Under the pieces are notes generated by a model that did no database searches, was not told where the DNA came from, and saw only the letters and a list, made by a program, of their open reading frames with translations. Below, piece after piece: positions 44,257 through 56,269 of a DNA stretch of 64,000 bases. The stretch is from assembly GCA_022560025.1 (NCBI GenBank), contig JAFISE010000079.1, forward strand, positions 82,472 through 146,471. Reading direction: 5' to 3'. The translations under genes were made by a program, and so were the position numbers. Every line of letters begins with the position of its first letter. The first letter of the stretch is position 1. This DNA comes from Stagonosporopsis chrysanthemi. Lineage: Eukaryota > Ascomycota > Dothideomycetes > Pleosporales > Didymellaceae.

Positions 44257-45917
44257 ATGATTTCTATTGCGATATTCGCTGGAGTACTGACTATTCTGGT
44301 TTCGCACAGCCTTGCCCAAGATCAGGCTCCCAAGCCTCTAGTCATTGAGCCCAGTGGCTACTGGTGAGTCGATTTCAACCCCCCTCTATTCTTATCTTCG
44401 TAAATTCCAGGGATGGTCTTGATGGTCCTTGGTCCACGTTCTATGTCGGAGCCGGCGAACCGCTCCAAGCCTTTCGCTGCGTGCCAGGCCTGAACTCCGC
44501 CGTCACCCTGCTTCCGATTAACTGCGATCTTTCGAATGTTACCTCACCGAGTCTTTCGCAGACGTGTCAGAGACGGAACGTGTTCCGGTACGAAGACTCG
44601 GAGTCCTGGACACTCTCAGGCACTCGCAATGTTCCTCTGCCATTTTGGGATTCTTCGAACACAACAGGTGCCTTGTGGGGATTGGATACATTCTGGGCCG
44701 GAGCCGATACCACCGTCGCCCCGAGTCTGCAGCAGATGTACATACTAGGAGTTACCGATCCTACGTTTTTCGTGCCGGTTTTTGGGCTGGGCGTTGGTGC
44801 ATTGGGTCCAGGGGGTGCGACACAACCAACTATCATGTCCAATCTCGGAAGCTCTGGTCAGATCCCAAGCTTTAGTTTTGGCTACACTGCTGGATCTTAC
44901 AACCGTAAGTGAGCTCCCAGATCTTCACAATCGATCTGACACTGATCTTGCGCGGCAGGAAACAGCTCGGGGAGCCTCGTTCTCGGTGGCTACGATGCTG
45001 CACGCTTTGACCCCGTGTCGACTCTCTCCTTTCCATTGCCCAATAACTTGAATACTACAACGATTGTCAGTGTCGTCAATGTCGGCATATCTGGTTATTC
45101 CAGCCGCAAATGGACGCCAGCACGATTCGTCATTGACTCAACAACACCGCAAATCTGGATGTCAATAGAAACCTGCAAGATGTTCGAAGAGGCTTTCAAT
45201 CTGACGTGGAATTCAGAATTAGAGATTTATACCTCAAACGAGTCATCACGGGCAAACGCACAGCGTACAAACCCCAACGTCACCTTCACCATTGGCAAAT
45301 CACTCAAGGGCGACAACGCGATCGATTACGTCCTACCGTATTCCGCTTTCGACTTCAAATACGAAGCGCCACTGATAAGCGAGACACTCTATCACTTCCC
45401 TCTAAGACCATCTCCGAACGGCATCAACGTCCTTGGCCGCGCCTTCTTGCAGGACACTTACATCATTGCGGACTTGAAACGGGCGAATTTCAGCATCAGT
45501 CAAGCTGTGTCTTCCAAGACAAGAGACATAATTCCTATCTATAACTCAACGTACACGCCGCCCAAGAACGGGAGTGCATCTGTTCCGCCCACTAATCCGC
45601 AATCGGGCGGCCTCCCAGCTGGTGCCTATGCAGGAATCGCGATAGGCGCCGCCGCAGCTATCCTCATCGGTGCCGTCTCCGTTCTAGCCTGGAAAAAAGG
45701 ATGGTGGTGCTTCCGCAGGAAGGGCGCAGAGCAGGCGCGATTCGACAAAGCGGAACTGCACGACGATGCCAAGCCGAGGGTTGAAGCTATGGAGAAAGAG
45801 AGAACTGAGATGCCAGCCAATGAGCAGAGTCTGGAAGTTGCTGGGTCGCAACCGCGAATGGAGGTGGACGGAATCCATGATCTGCATGAGCTTCACAGTG
45901 AGACAAGAGTAGGCTGA
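44257..45917 (+). CDS. Membrane-anchored pepsin-like protein, probably non-catalytic
   Basis: Exons 44257-44363, 44411-44904 and 44959-45917 give 519 aa. It has a signal peptide (MISIAIFAGVLTILVSHSLA), a bilobal pepsin-like ectodomain, a transmembrane helix (AGAYAGIAIGAAAAILIGAV) and an acidic cytosolic tail. The first active-site DTG is absent: the matching region reads RCVPGLNSAVTLLP. The second site reads FVIDSTTPQIWM, so one Asp may remain. Many NxS/T glycosylation sites lie in the ectodomain. Fungi have several such membrane proteins; a wall-sensing or binding role is plausible but unproven. Introns are GTGAGT...TTCCAG and GTAAGT...GGCAG. Confidence 0.85.
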
Positions 45918-47164
45918 GTTCAATCGAGTGATTGACTCTGCTTTGGGCTTTAGATGAAAGCATCTGTCCGAATTGAGTCTTCAGATCATCTGAACATTCT
46001 CATGAGTCGATCATGACTAATGAAACCCTTCCCCTTTTTTTCAAATCGCGTTTGTCTCTTCATGGAATAGCAGTAACTCAACAATAGTCTCACCGTGTCT
46101 TCTTGAGCTGAGCAAGGAGACTGTTGCAGCGTGTGCTCGAGCACGCCTTTCGAGGACGGAGCTTACTGTCTTTCTCCAAGAAGGGCTTAGTGTCACTTAT
46201 GAAACGACATGTACTAGCGTACAAACCTGTTATGATGGCATGTTCTTTGTCTTTAGTTTCGGGCACATGGCTATTTCATCAACAGATTAGCTACCCATCA
46301 GATTCTAGTCACCACGAGTTCATCTAGGATAAAACCTTGGACGTTGATTCCTGCTCTATCCGGCTTGTTATGGTTTTAGTGTCAGATGTACATGCCATCT
46401 GATTCGCAGAGAAAACCCGGATACAGGCTCGAAACTTGTCCTTCACGCGCTTAACTAGGTTTGATTTATACAAGCATCGCTAGACTCGAATGAGTAATCA
46501 GAAAACGCAAGTCAAGCGCTCTAGCCCCACCGGTTTGTTTCTTGGTAACAAGTCTACATATAAACATGGCAGCCGCCAAGATGAACTCGTACGAGCGACA
46601 CCTCTCGCAACACCATACCACCACACAAAACAGCCTTGTTCAACAACATCCTGCTCATCCGCAGAAGTCACGTGAGAACATAACCGGGAGCCCCGGATGA
46701 TTTCTTCCGTCACAGCTCTCTATTCGTTTCACACCCCAACGTCATGACCCATGTCAGATGCCCTGTCAACCACGTTTCGGAGTGGCTCGGCCTCGTCGAT
46801 CCGCGCCTTCCCAGCACAGCCCCTGAATTAATCTACAAGTAGTGGCTTCGGCAGTCGTAAACACTGACAAACGCATGATCGGCGCTATTACGGTTCCTGA
46901 AGCACTCCAAACTCCAAGACAGCGTGCGCAAGATGCTGGCGGCGCAGCTGTCATTGCGGTACGATTTAGAAGCGGTCGCCTGGGCGCAACTTGTAAGCAT
47001 TCCGCACACGGCATATGCAAGTCACCTTGCAACGGTTGCATTACGGCGAATTGTGATGCTGGACTATATAACCATGTGCTGGATCTTTGAGGTCGTCACG
47101 GCTGACCAGTGCATCTGAACGCTGTAACCTTCCACTGTCTTTTCCTCTATACCTATCTTTCACC
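45918..47164. other. Spacer
   Basis: 1.25 kb with no supported gene; frames at 46124-46327, 46490-46675 and 46842-47090 are short and unconvincing. The last ~120 bases are the GMC gene leader. Confidence 0.4.
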
Positions 47165-49340
47165 ATGCTGTCTATGGCTAAATGCAGTCTTGTGTCGTGG
47201 ACTCTCGCGCTGTCCGCGACCAGCGCCCTCGCCCATCCTCTCTTCAACGGTCGACTTATATCTCGTGCAGACCAGCTTCTCAAGGAGTATGACTACGTCG
47301 TTGTAGGAGCAGGCGCAGGCGGTCTGACTGTTGCGAATCGTCTGTCCGAGCAGCCCAGTAGGTCTCCACGCGTGCGGCAGCCGCTCAGAACCCACTAACA
47401 CCGACAGATGTTACTGTTCTTGTCATCGAAGCTGGCGATTTGTAAGTCCTTCAGTCATTGCACACACATATACAGAGCTAACAAGCATGCAGCGACCAGA
47501 ATGAGGATTACATCACTATTCCGGGACTTGCGGGCGGAGCGGATGGCACCAAGTACGACTGGAACGTCACTTACACTGCGAGCGAGTTCGTGGGTGGCCG
47601 CGATGTGTTGATGTCCCAGGGAAGGGCCGTTGGTGGCTCTACGAAGCTGAACCGAATGGTCTTCGATCGTGGCTCAAAGTCGGACTACAATGGCTGGGAA
47701 GCACTCGGTAGCAAAGGATGGAACTGGAACGGCTTGTTGCCGTACTTCAAGAAGGTGAACACATCCGTTTTACGAATGCGTAGCCGTGTCTAACGAGACT
47801 AGAACGAGATCTTCACTCCGCCCATAGACGAGATCCGACAAGAGTACAACATCACCTGGGACGCCGCTGCGCATGGCACGAAAGGCCTCATGCACTCAAC
47901 CTATTCTCCATTTTTCTGGCCGACAACCAGTAAGTCACCAGCTCTGAGGTGATAATCTTCCTGGCAGCAGATATCTGACAGCTAGCAGAGAATCTGGTCG
48001 AAGCTACCAAGTCCTTTGGAATTCCCATTTCTAAAGACCAGGCTAGCAATGCTATTGGTGGATACTTCTGCCCTCACAACATGGATGCCGAGTATAGGCG
48101 CCATTCCGCTGAAGAGGCGTACTACGACACTGCAGCACCGAGGAAGAACTTCCACCTTATTGCGGGCCACCAGGCGACAAAGATTTTGACCAGCACTAGC
48201 GGTCCTCTTAGAGCTTCTGGTGTCGAGGTAAGAACTCCGAAAGCTTCTACAGTAACGTCATGCTGATCTCCAAATTGTAGTTCGCTGCTTCGGCAGATGC
48301 GACAGTCCAGTCGGTGAAGGCCAAGCGAGAAGTCATCTCCGCCGCTGGAGCTCTGCGCACCCCCCAATTATTGCAGGTGTCTGGCATTGGTGAATCGGCC
48401 CTTCTTGCGAGCATCAATGTTCCCCAGATTGTGGATCTGCCAGCAGTCGGGCAGAATCTCCACGACCACGTCGCTGTAGCGGTGGTGAACGTCGGTACGT
48501 AGTCAGTTCCCAAAATCAGAACGCAGGGAACTAACAAACACCCAAGCCAATACGACCCTCCCACTCGTCAGCCAGTTGACTTCGAATGCTACGTTCGGCG
48601 CTGAAGCACGAGCTCAGTACGATGCCCAAAAGCGTGGTCCCTACACTACGCCAACAGCGGACTTCCTGCTTTTCCTGCCCGTCCCTACATACAGCAACGC
48701 TAGCGCCTCCATCCAAGCTGCAGCCCTTGCCGCCGACTCCTCCCTCTCGCTTCCACCTGACGCGCCTGCCGAAGTTGCAGCTGGCTACTCAGCTTCGTAC
48801 AAGCTCCTCAACGAAAAGCTAGTGGCCAAGGACTCAGCTTTCCTCGAGGTCATCTGGCAGGACGGCGTCATGGTTCTCGGTCTGCAGCACCCCTACTCGC
48901 GCGGCAGCGTCAAAGCGGCCTCGAGCAGCACCTTCGACCCTCCCAATGCCGATGTAGGATTCCTCCGCAACCCACTGGACGTAGCCCTGCTCCGCGAAGG
49001 CGTGCGCTTTGCCCGCCGTTTTGCTGCCGAGCCCGCCGTTCTGGAGCTCAATGCTTTTGAAGTCTCTCCTGGCCCGAACGTGACCAGCGATGCGGATCTG
49101 GACCAGTTCATCAGGAACGGCGCATTCTCATTGGTGCACCCCGCGAGCACCTGCAAGATTGGCAAGAGAGAGGAGGGTGGTGTTGTCGATGCAGAGCTGA
49201 AGGTGTACGGGATTAAGGGACTGAGGATTGTGGATGCAAGCGTGATGCCAATATTGCCTGCAGCTCACACCATGGTTACAGTCTATGCGATTGCCGAGAA
49301 GGCGGCCGATCTTATCAAGGCTGCTGCCAAGAAGTATTAG
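47165..49340 (+). CDS. Secreted GMC oxidoreductase
   Basis: Seven exons fit a single frame: 47165-47357, 47408-47441, 47493-47754, 47803-47929, 47989-48227, 48281-48494 and 48547-49340 (620 aa). A signal peptide (MLSMAKCSLVSWTLALSATSALA) precedes the FAD-binding VVVGAGAGGLTVANRLSE and LVIEAGDF. The GMC signature region has SQGRAVGGSTKLNRM and, later, GALRTPQLLQVSGIG. C-terminal residues include HPASTCKIG and the AAHTMVTVYAIAEKAADLI block. These flavoenzymes oxidise alcohols or sugars outside the cell, some supplying hydrogen peroxide. The exact substrate (aryl alcohol, choline-like or glucose-like) is not clear. It is convergent with a zinc-cluster regulator 69 bp away. Confidence 0.92.
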
Positions 49341-49409
49341 GAAGTGTGTCGATGAAGGAGGGTAGCACTGTTTGGAGCGTTCATATATATATTGCCGTGA
49401 AGTTGTGAA

Positions 49410-51248
49410 TCAAACCAATAAAACACTATGCTCAATGATGCGTAAGCAATAGGCGATATCCCACGTGTCAGCATTGTAATGGTAGCGTGAGCTCCACACT
49501 TTCTGCATGATTGCAAAAGCATCACGCAACGTGCCAAACATCGCGAGCCCGCCCGAGGCATTAGCAATCTCAAGAAAGTCTGTTTCTTGCTCTTCCGTGG
49601 CAAAACAGCCAATGATGCAGAATGGCCACGCTAGACTTCGAAGCCAACTCGGGTTGTCGATGGTTCTCAGATCATCCAGAGCTTGCGCGACATGATGACG
49701 GAGCTGAATGTTGCCCGGCTGCCAACCTGAGAGGACGGTGATCAAGTATACTTCTGCAGCATGGGCCCAGATGTTGCTGACAGTACGATGCATGCCCGAT
49801 TGAGCAGACGTTTGGGGCTTGATGATGTTGGACTTTGCTAGAATCGACTCATAAGCTTGCCACGGACTAGCTTGTGATCGTGCTGCCGTCCGCATGCTGG
49901 CGTCATCTAGCCTTGCGTTACCATTGCGAAGTTCTTGTTGTATAACGGCCGCACGTTTTACCAGGTCAACAATGTCAAGGTTGCCGGCCCGTTTGGCCTC
50001 TTTCTTCCAATCGTTTAGAGAGGAGATGTTGGCAATGGAGCGCACCACCCAATTCGGGCAACCGGTGAAGTCCTCTAGATCCAGCGATTGTGATAATACC
50101 TCGAGACAAGGGTGTCTAGTAAGTAGCTCATCATGATGTTCAAGCAGCTTTGGGGCCTCTGCCCGAACGGTACTGGCAATGACGTCTTGATGTACAACCA
50201 AAGCCGTGAAGAACCGTAGCGCAGCTTGTTCGGGAGACCAGAAAGAACAGTTCTTCGGAACTTTGCCGCGAAGTTGCTCGAGTAGAGCGCCGAAGGTGTT
50301 AGCTCCATCGCGAAATTGACGGATTGTCTGGTCGAAGAGGTTGGTAGCAGCATCCAGGTGCATCTCCCAGTTCGCCGAGGATGCAAAAACAACTTCAAAG
50401 TTAACGAGTTGGACAATGTTCCCCAACAAACGGACGTTGTCGGCAAGGCTGTGATGTATGCCCATGCGATTCATACGGCATAGACTGTCCTGAACAGCTT
50501 GTACCGCTTTTTCCATATGTGTCTGTAGCTCAGACTGGCTCTTTTCCGTGCAAGTGTCACGCTCAGGGCTCGGCGAAATGGGTATAGCGCAGGTGAAGTA
50601 TGCAGCCATACCGATGATGTTGTGATAGAAAGCAGGGGACTTCAATGCGAGCGTAAGCACCCAAGCCCGGGCGGCCTCGAAAACAGGTGGATTGTAGAAC
50701 GGGAAGAGAATTGGAAATGCGAAATCCAAGTAAGACATCAGCAGGTTCGATTCGAAGTCAGACCGCCCCGTAACAGTCGTTGGCTCGGCTTCGACGTGGT
50801 TGAATTCACCCGCACCATGGTCATTCGATTCTGATAAAATGACGTCGACATCATCAGGGGTAGCCGTGCGACTGGGAGGACTTGAAGGTGTCGGGAGAAA
50901 TGCCCATGGCGTGTCTGCAGTCCTGTTGAGACTTACAACATTCGTAGCTAGCAAAGCAGTTGGCTCCGGAGTTACTCTAGGCGGACTGCTACTGAGCCCT
51001 CTGGAAAGGTTCTGGATCTTGTTTCGTCGAGAGCGACGGGCTACATTGCGCTTGACCTCTTTTTTGAGACGATCGGCCATCTGTTGCTGCCCCGTGCCGT
51101 TGTCCATCCATGTCGGCTTGTTGTCGCTGTAATGACAATCAATCTCCAATGAGGCACAGTCTTTGCAGGTTGGGAGGCCTTGGTCACATTTCTTGCGCCG
51201 AACCTTGCAGGTCTAACAAGCGGCCGAGCTCTGCCTTGCGGAAGGCAT
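49410..51248 (-). pseudogene. Zn2Cys6 transcription factor with stop codon in the zinc cluster
   Basis: From ATG 51248 the frame reads MPSARQSSAAC, then TAG (51213-51215), then TCKVRRKKCDQGLPTCKDC and onward without interruption to 49410. The whole would be 613 codons including the final stop. Five of the six cluster cysteines lie after the stop and one before; the TAG sits where close relatives have Trp in CWTCKVRRKKCD. The rest includes a WMDNG linker, basic RRSRRNK and a fungal-specific regulatory domain. An alternative is a 3' splice site at TTGTTAG with a hidden first exon. Translation from ATG 51149 would lack the DNA-binding domain. Confidence 0.7.
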
Positions 51249-51875
51249 GGCAAGGAGGGTCGAGCGGATGTGGAAAGGAGAAGGGACAGAGAATCGGTCA
51301 ATCCGCGCGCGCGAGAGTCTTTGGGCGCACGCGGTTCGTGTGGATGCGCGCGGGGCTGTGATTAGATACTCATGTATGTGGGATCTTTAGAGTCGTCCTA
51401 ATCGGGCTTGGGTCGCCTGCGCCGTTTTGTACATACCTCTCGCGTTGCGGGAAGAACAGGCTGTGGGCACAGCTGGTATTGTTTGTTACATATCCTGTCT
51501 ACGATGTGATCAGGTCATCTCAGATCGCCATTCTTCAATTGCAGAAGATAACGTAGTCCTCAAGATAACTTTCGAATCTCAAGACATGCGCCCGCCCAAC
51601 AGCCTTGCAGTCCTCCACTAGACCGCCAGTTGTCAACACCATAAAAGGTCGACACGTCAGTATTGCACCCTTGACAAGCATCGTTGGAGGCTCACCAGAC
51701 CTAGAACAACCATTAGGTTGGTTGCCTAACAGACATCGAGGAGGAGCCTCTTTTCGTCCGGTCGCGCGCGGGATGAGAGCCGCGCGCAAGCAACACAGCA
51801 ACAACCAAGATATAAACCACTCCATCCGCACCTCCTAATTCCGTTGCAATCCCATCTTCACCAACATCCACAACA
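51249..51875. promoter_or_regulatory. Divergent upstream region
   Basis: 627 bp between the zinc-cluster gene start and the reductase start. A GCGCGCGCG run lies at 51304-51313. The last ~100 bases are rich in CAACA and CATCC, as in fungal leaders. No gene seen. Confidence 0.4.
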
Positions 51876-52589
51876 ATGTCCCCCCACAAAATCCTCGTCC
51901 TGGGCGGCAGCGGCACAGCAGGGCTCTGTCTCCTCCGCGAACTGCTCTTTCGCAAGCACCCCGTGGTAGCGTACCTGCGCAACGCGTCCAAACTGCCTGA
52001 CACGCTCCGCTCCTCACCGCTGCTCACCGTCGTGCAAGGCGAAATGTCGGACCTCGCAAGCTTCACCACGGCCCTCACGGGTTGCACAGCCATCATCTCC
52101 CTGCTGGGCCCCAACATCGCAGACAAAAACCTCCCGCCCGCTCTCTACGCAGACATGTTCCGCCACACCGTGCTCCCCGCCATGCGCGCCCTCGGCATAA
52201 CGCGCATCTTCGCCATGGGCACCATGGCCATCACGCGGCCCGGGGACGCCTGGACGCCAATGAAGCCCGTCGTGCTGGCGTACCTGAAGCTGTTTGCGCG
52301 CGGGCCGTACCACAACTTGCTGAATGTTGTGGAGTTTTTTGAGAAGGAGGGTAATGATGTCGAGTGGACGGTTTATCGGATTGCGGCGATTCCGGGGGAG
52401 GCGGATGAGGAGAGTTGGAGGAAAGGGAGGGAGGAGGGAAAGCTGTATGTTGGGCCATTGGGTGCGAGAGGGTGGACTATGAATATCAATCGCAGTTTGT
52501 TGGCGAGGTGGTTGGTTGACACTGCGGAGAGTGGGGCGGGGGAGTGGGTGAGGGAAATGCCTGCTGTTGCGAGGTTGGCGGGGAGTTGA
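51876..52589 (+). CDS. NAD(P)-binding reductase, NmrA/BLVRB-like
   Basis: 237 aa, intron-free, from ATG 51876. The N-terminal Rossmann motif is KILVLGGSGTAGLCLLREL, close to the GxxGxxG of atypical short-chain dehydrogenases. AYLRNASKLPD follows as the second strand and helix. CTAIISLLGP, ITRIFAMGTMAITRPGDAW and VEWTVYRIAAIPG match the NAD(P)H-binding fold of NmrA or biliverdin-reductase-B-like proteins. It has no clear YxxxK catalytic pair. The role may be in redox-linked regulation or a small-molecule reduction; substrate unknown. Codon use shifts from C-rich to G-rich in the second half. Confidence 0.8.
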   Translation: MSPHKILVLGGSGTAGLCLLRELLFRKHPVVAYLRNASKLPDTLRSSPLLTVVQGEMSDLASFTTALTGCTAIISLLGPNIADKNLPPALYADMFRHTVLPAMRALGITRIFAMGTMAITRPGDAWTPMKPVVLAYLKLFARGPYHNLLNVVEFFEKEGNDVEWTVYRIAAIPGEADEESWRKGREEGKLYVGPLGARGWTMNINRSLLARWLVDTAESGAGEWVREMPAVARLAGS

Positions 52590-52687
52590 GGAGGCAAGGG
52601 AGGTGAGGAGGTTGTGTACTGTGACTATTGGAGGATTCTGACTTTCATCATCTGGTGTTTATATCGTACATCCACGCTTCGTTACCA

Positions 52688-55600
52688 TTACTGCGTCACA
52701 GCTCTGAGAGCCTGTAGCGTCAGCCCAAACATGACGCCCCTCGCGACCCTCGGCTCCTGGAGGCAGTCGAACACCTTCCCCAGCGCCTCCCCCGAGGCCG
52801 CCTGGCCCATGACACTCGTCAGCGCGCTAGGCATGCCCCTTTCGACCAGCAGCCTCCTCGCCTTGACTCTCAATTTCTCCTTTTCTTCTGCACTCTGCTC
52901 CTTCGGCCACGCCTTCAGCTCGTCTTCGGTCGGCAGCGCGTTCTCCCTCATTTTGCGCAGCTGGCGCGCCAGGCCCTCGTCGGAGGTACCGGATTCGAGC
53001 GTATCCCGGAACAGGGTGGTGATGGAAGCGAGCTGTGGGTTGCCGGGGCGCAGGAGGAAGGTTTTCGCTGCGTTGAGCAGGGTGCGGCGGAGTGTCCAGG
53101 CGGACGAGAGGGTGTAGAGTTCGTTGATTACGGCGAAGAAGAGCTCGATAAGGACGGTTGTCTCGGTCTCGGACAGTGGTGTGTGGGTCTTGGGCTTCTT
53201 GGTGGTTTTGGAAGGCGAGGTTGTGGTGGAGGCGGTGACAGAGACTGCAGACGGGCGACGAGGTAGGGGAGGAACAGGCGGGACTGACTCGTTGGCCACC
53301 GAACTTAGCGATGCTCGAGAAGCACTACGGGCGTGGAAGGGATCCACAGGGTTACGGGACGGCGACGCCGTGTTGTAGTCATCCTCAATTTCGCTCGGCA
53401 TTGGCGGTAGGTTCATGATTTGGTCACCGCCAAGGGCAGGAGTGAGATCCATGCTTCTTTTGGGACTTGGAGCACGGCTGTTGGCTCTTGATCCGTAGCG
53501 AGAAGAGCGGCCCGAGCGCTTGCCGTCACCGTCAGGGTTATAAGAAGGCCGACGCTCCATCTGAGCTTCGCGCTGGGGCTGCTGGTCGATGATTGGCGAG
53601 TTGGAAGCACGAATCGACTCCATCGATGCACGTTTCGATGCCAGTGACAATGTACTCTCCGAACGGATGTGTGTGGGAAGTTCTGGTACGATAGACTCAG
53701 CCCGGCTGTGGCGAGTCTTGACAGGCTCACTGGTGTTTGTGGATGTGCGTGAGAGGGTTGCGGTGCTGCCACTGGCGCTTGTAGCGCTTGTGGTGCTTGT
53801 GTTTGCGATACTTGTAACAGATTCCCGGTTTCTCTTCGTGCCGAAGGGTGTGACGCTCCCTAAGACACCAGTGACGCCGCCAAAGAGCGCCTTGCCTCCT
53901 CCAGCAACCTCCTTTGGAGCTTTGGCGAGTACGTCAAAAGTCGATCCTATGCCTCGACCCATGGTGTCGAATGTCTGTCCAGCCCACCCGATACCAGGAA
54001 AGCCACTACCCGGTGTCTTGCCCGTGCCTAGTTCTTTTTCTAGGAAGCGCTTCATGCCCTCACACTCAGCAAGCGGCTTGTACTTGACGGCATCGTTCAA
54101 GTATCGTTCAAGCTCTCCTCGGAGCGAAGGCTTCGTGTGGCCTTTCCAGCCAGGGAGCTGTGAATGTGCCTCGATAAATCCGGTTGCGCCTGTTATAGCA
54201 GCAATGCGGCGGATGACTTCGTGCACTGTCTCGAACTCGGCATAGGTACGAGCGGTCATCCAACCAGAGTGGTGATGAGAAGAGGGTTCGATCTGGATCA
54301 AATACTCCACATTGGGCCGGCTTTTGATAACGTTCTTCTCTCCTGGGACACTGTCGTCGAAGATGGACATGGTGCTGTTGTAGAGGGTGAGGGGAGGGGG
54401 TTTCGCCTGCACTGGTCGGTCGTTATCGTCGAACAACGCGGTTGGTGGATTGTTCCCCAGCAGCTGATCAAAGCTTGTGAACGACTTCTTCGACCCCTCA
54501 ACCGCTGGCGGTGGTGACGAAGAAGACATTCGCTGTGGTGACTGCGTCTGCAGCGCGGAGATACCTAATCCTTCCGTCTCACCTTCAGCAGTGGCCTCGC
54601 TCTGTGAGGATGTAGGAGTCACAATCCCTTGTGTTGGGCTTGCCGACTGATCATCAGTCAGAGAGGATGTCGACTCGTCTAAGCTCCTCAAACGCTTTGC
54701 ATCTTCCTCCGCAATCATTCGGCTCAAACGCTGGGCTTCCTGCATAGCCTCATCCATGGCGTCCTGCGCTCTGCTCACACGGCGCTGGTGCTCTCTCCGC
54801 TCGGGTGACATTGTCTGGCCTGTTGTTCTCTCGATGTTGTCCTTGACATTTTGTAGTTGCCCAGACGAACCCTCGACGCCTGCGTCGATGGCGTTCATAA
54901 GCTCAGGCTCGCCATCTTCCAGAAGATAGACAATCCAGCCATTGATGAACTCGGGCTTTGAGCAGCTCACCACGACCATCTCAAGTACGACTTTGGCCAA
55001 TATTTGGTGCAGAAAAAGCCTTGCCGGCATGCAGTTGTACGTCTTGTGCTCGAGGTAGTTCTGGAGAATGTCTTCAGCGGCGATGCCGAACTGTCGTGTT
55101 TGATATTCGGTATCGAGGATGCTTGCGAGGGTGCTGTCTCGCTGCTTCTTGAGGTAGATGTCGACAGCTTCGCTTGGTACGTCGCCAGGAGAGGACATGA
55201 CTGCGGCCGACAGCTCCTGCAGGAGGATGATGATGAACGAGGACGAGCGGGTTACGAAGTCGACAAAGTTGTCGGCGGGTCGCTTGCGAGAGAGATGTGC
55301 TGAGACGGAGAGCACGAAAGCAGTGAGGGTCTGGCGGCACGAGTTGGGAAAAGCATCTTCGGCAGGCAGAATGGTTGAGTACCACCATCTGTGTTGAATT
55401 AGATGAGTGTGTATATAGCGCACCGGGGACATACTTGACATAGTCCCGAACGACAGCGTCCGTCAGCTCTGTCAGTGCGGCTGCTGTCTCTGGCTTGAAC
55501 TCTGAGTAGTCAAGGTTCTTGCCCGAGTACAGCTTCAAGCTCAGCGCAGAGCTGTCTTCGTCTGCATCGTCCCGTTCCTTCTTGTCTCGCCAATCCAGGA

Positions 55601-56003
55601 TCCTGTGCGCTACGTGCGCGCCCAGCTCTCGTTTCCGAGCTGCGCTGCTCTTTCCCTTCTGTTCGGCGCTCTCGTTTTGTGATTGCCCTTCCCATGTCGC
55701 GTGAAGCACAACTCCACCAACGACACCAATAAGCACCAGGCCTACACGGCCGAGGATCAGATATGTCCCTGCCCCGAGGCCTACCAGACACGCTCCGAGC
55801 GTCTCGTTACTGGCTGTTGCCAGAAAGTGCAAGGCGCGATCTGTGAGAGCCTTCACATCAAAGGGCGGCTGCTGCTCCGAGTCTTTCCGCGGCGCTGCAT
55901 CTGCGGCGACATGGTCTATAGTGTGGTTGAGCGGGTCGTCGGCGGTCGCGTCGGGCGCATTCGCATTCGCAGTCGCTGCGATCGCTGCAACAGGGTCACT
56001 CAT
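52688..56003 (-). CDS. MDM1: Mdm1/SNX13-type sorting nexin (PXA-PX-nexin C)
   Basis: Exons 55435-56003 and 52688-55388 give 1089 aa. The intron (GTATGT...ACACAG) joins DYVK to WWYSTILPAED. An N-terminal hydrophobic hairpin (about residues 66-103) suggests ER anchoring. The PXA domain follows (about 170-345), then a coiled acidic linker, a PX phosphoinositide-binding domain (about 545-645, VEYLIQIEPSS to MKRFLEKELG), a Ser-rich linker and the nexin C-terminal domain (about 935-1080). Yeast Mdm1 tethers ER to vacuole and lipid droplets. Size and domain order agree with that; no RGS domain was identified between PXA and PX. It is divergent from the thioesterase gene. Confidence 0.9.
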
Positions 56004-56269
56004 GGTGGTTGTGTGGGCGCATGCATGGGAGCCGGCACCTATCCAAAGCTCTCCTGCAGCGTGTGAGACTTTCTAGCAACGTGTAAGGAGGACTACGGTC
56101 AGCAGGGGAGAGACACTGGCGGCGCCTCATTCGCCCGCCGCGTTTCTGGGGTCCAGTGTCGTTTCATCCCCGTCGAACCAACGGAGTCGGCGTTACCCAC
56201 ACCGATTGGTGAACACGATAAATTTCCTGTCTCTGCCGTCCCAGACCTTCCTCACCACCCACATGCACC

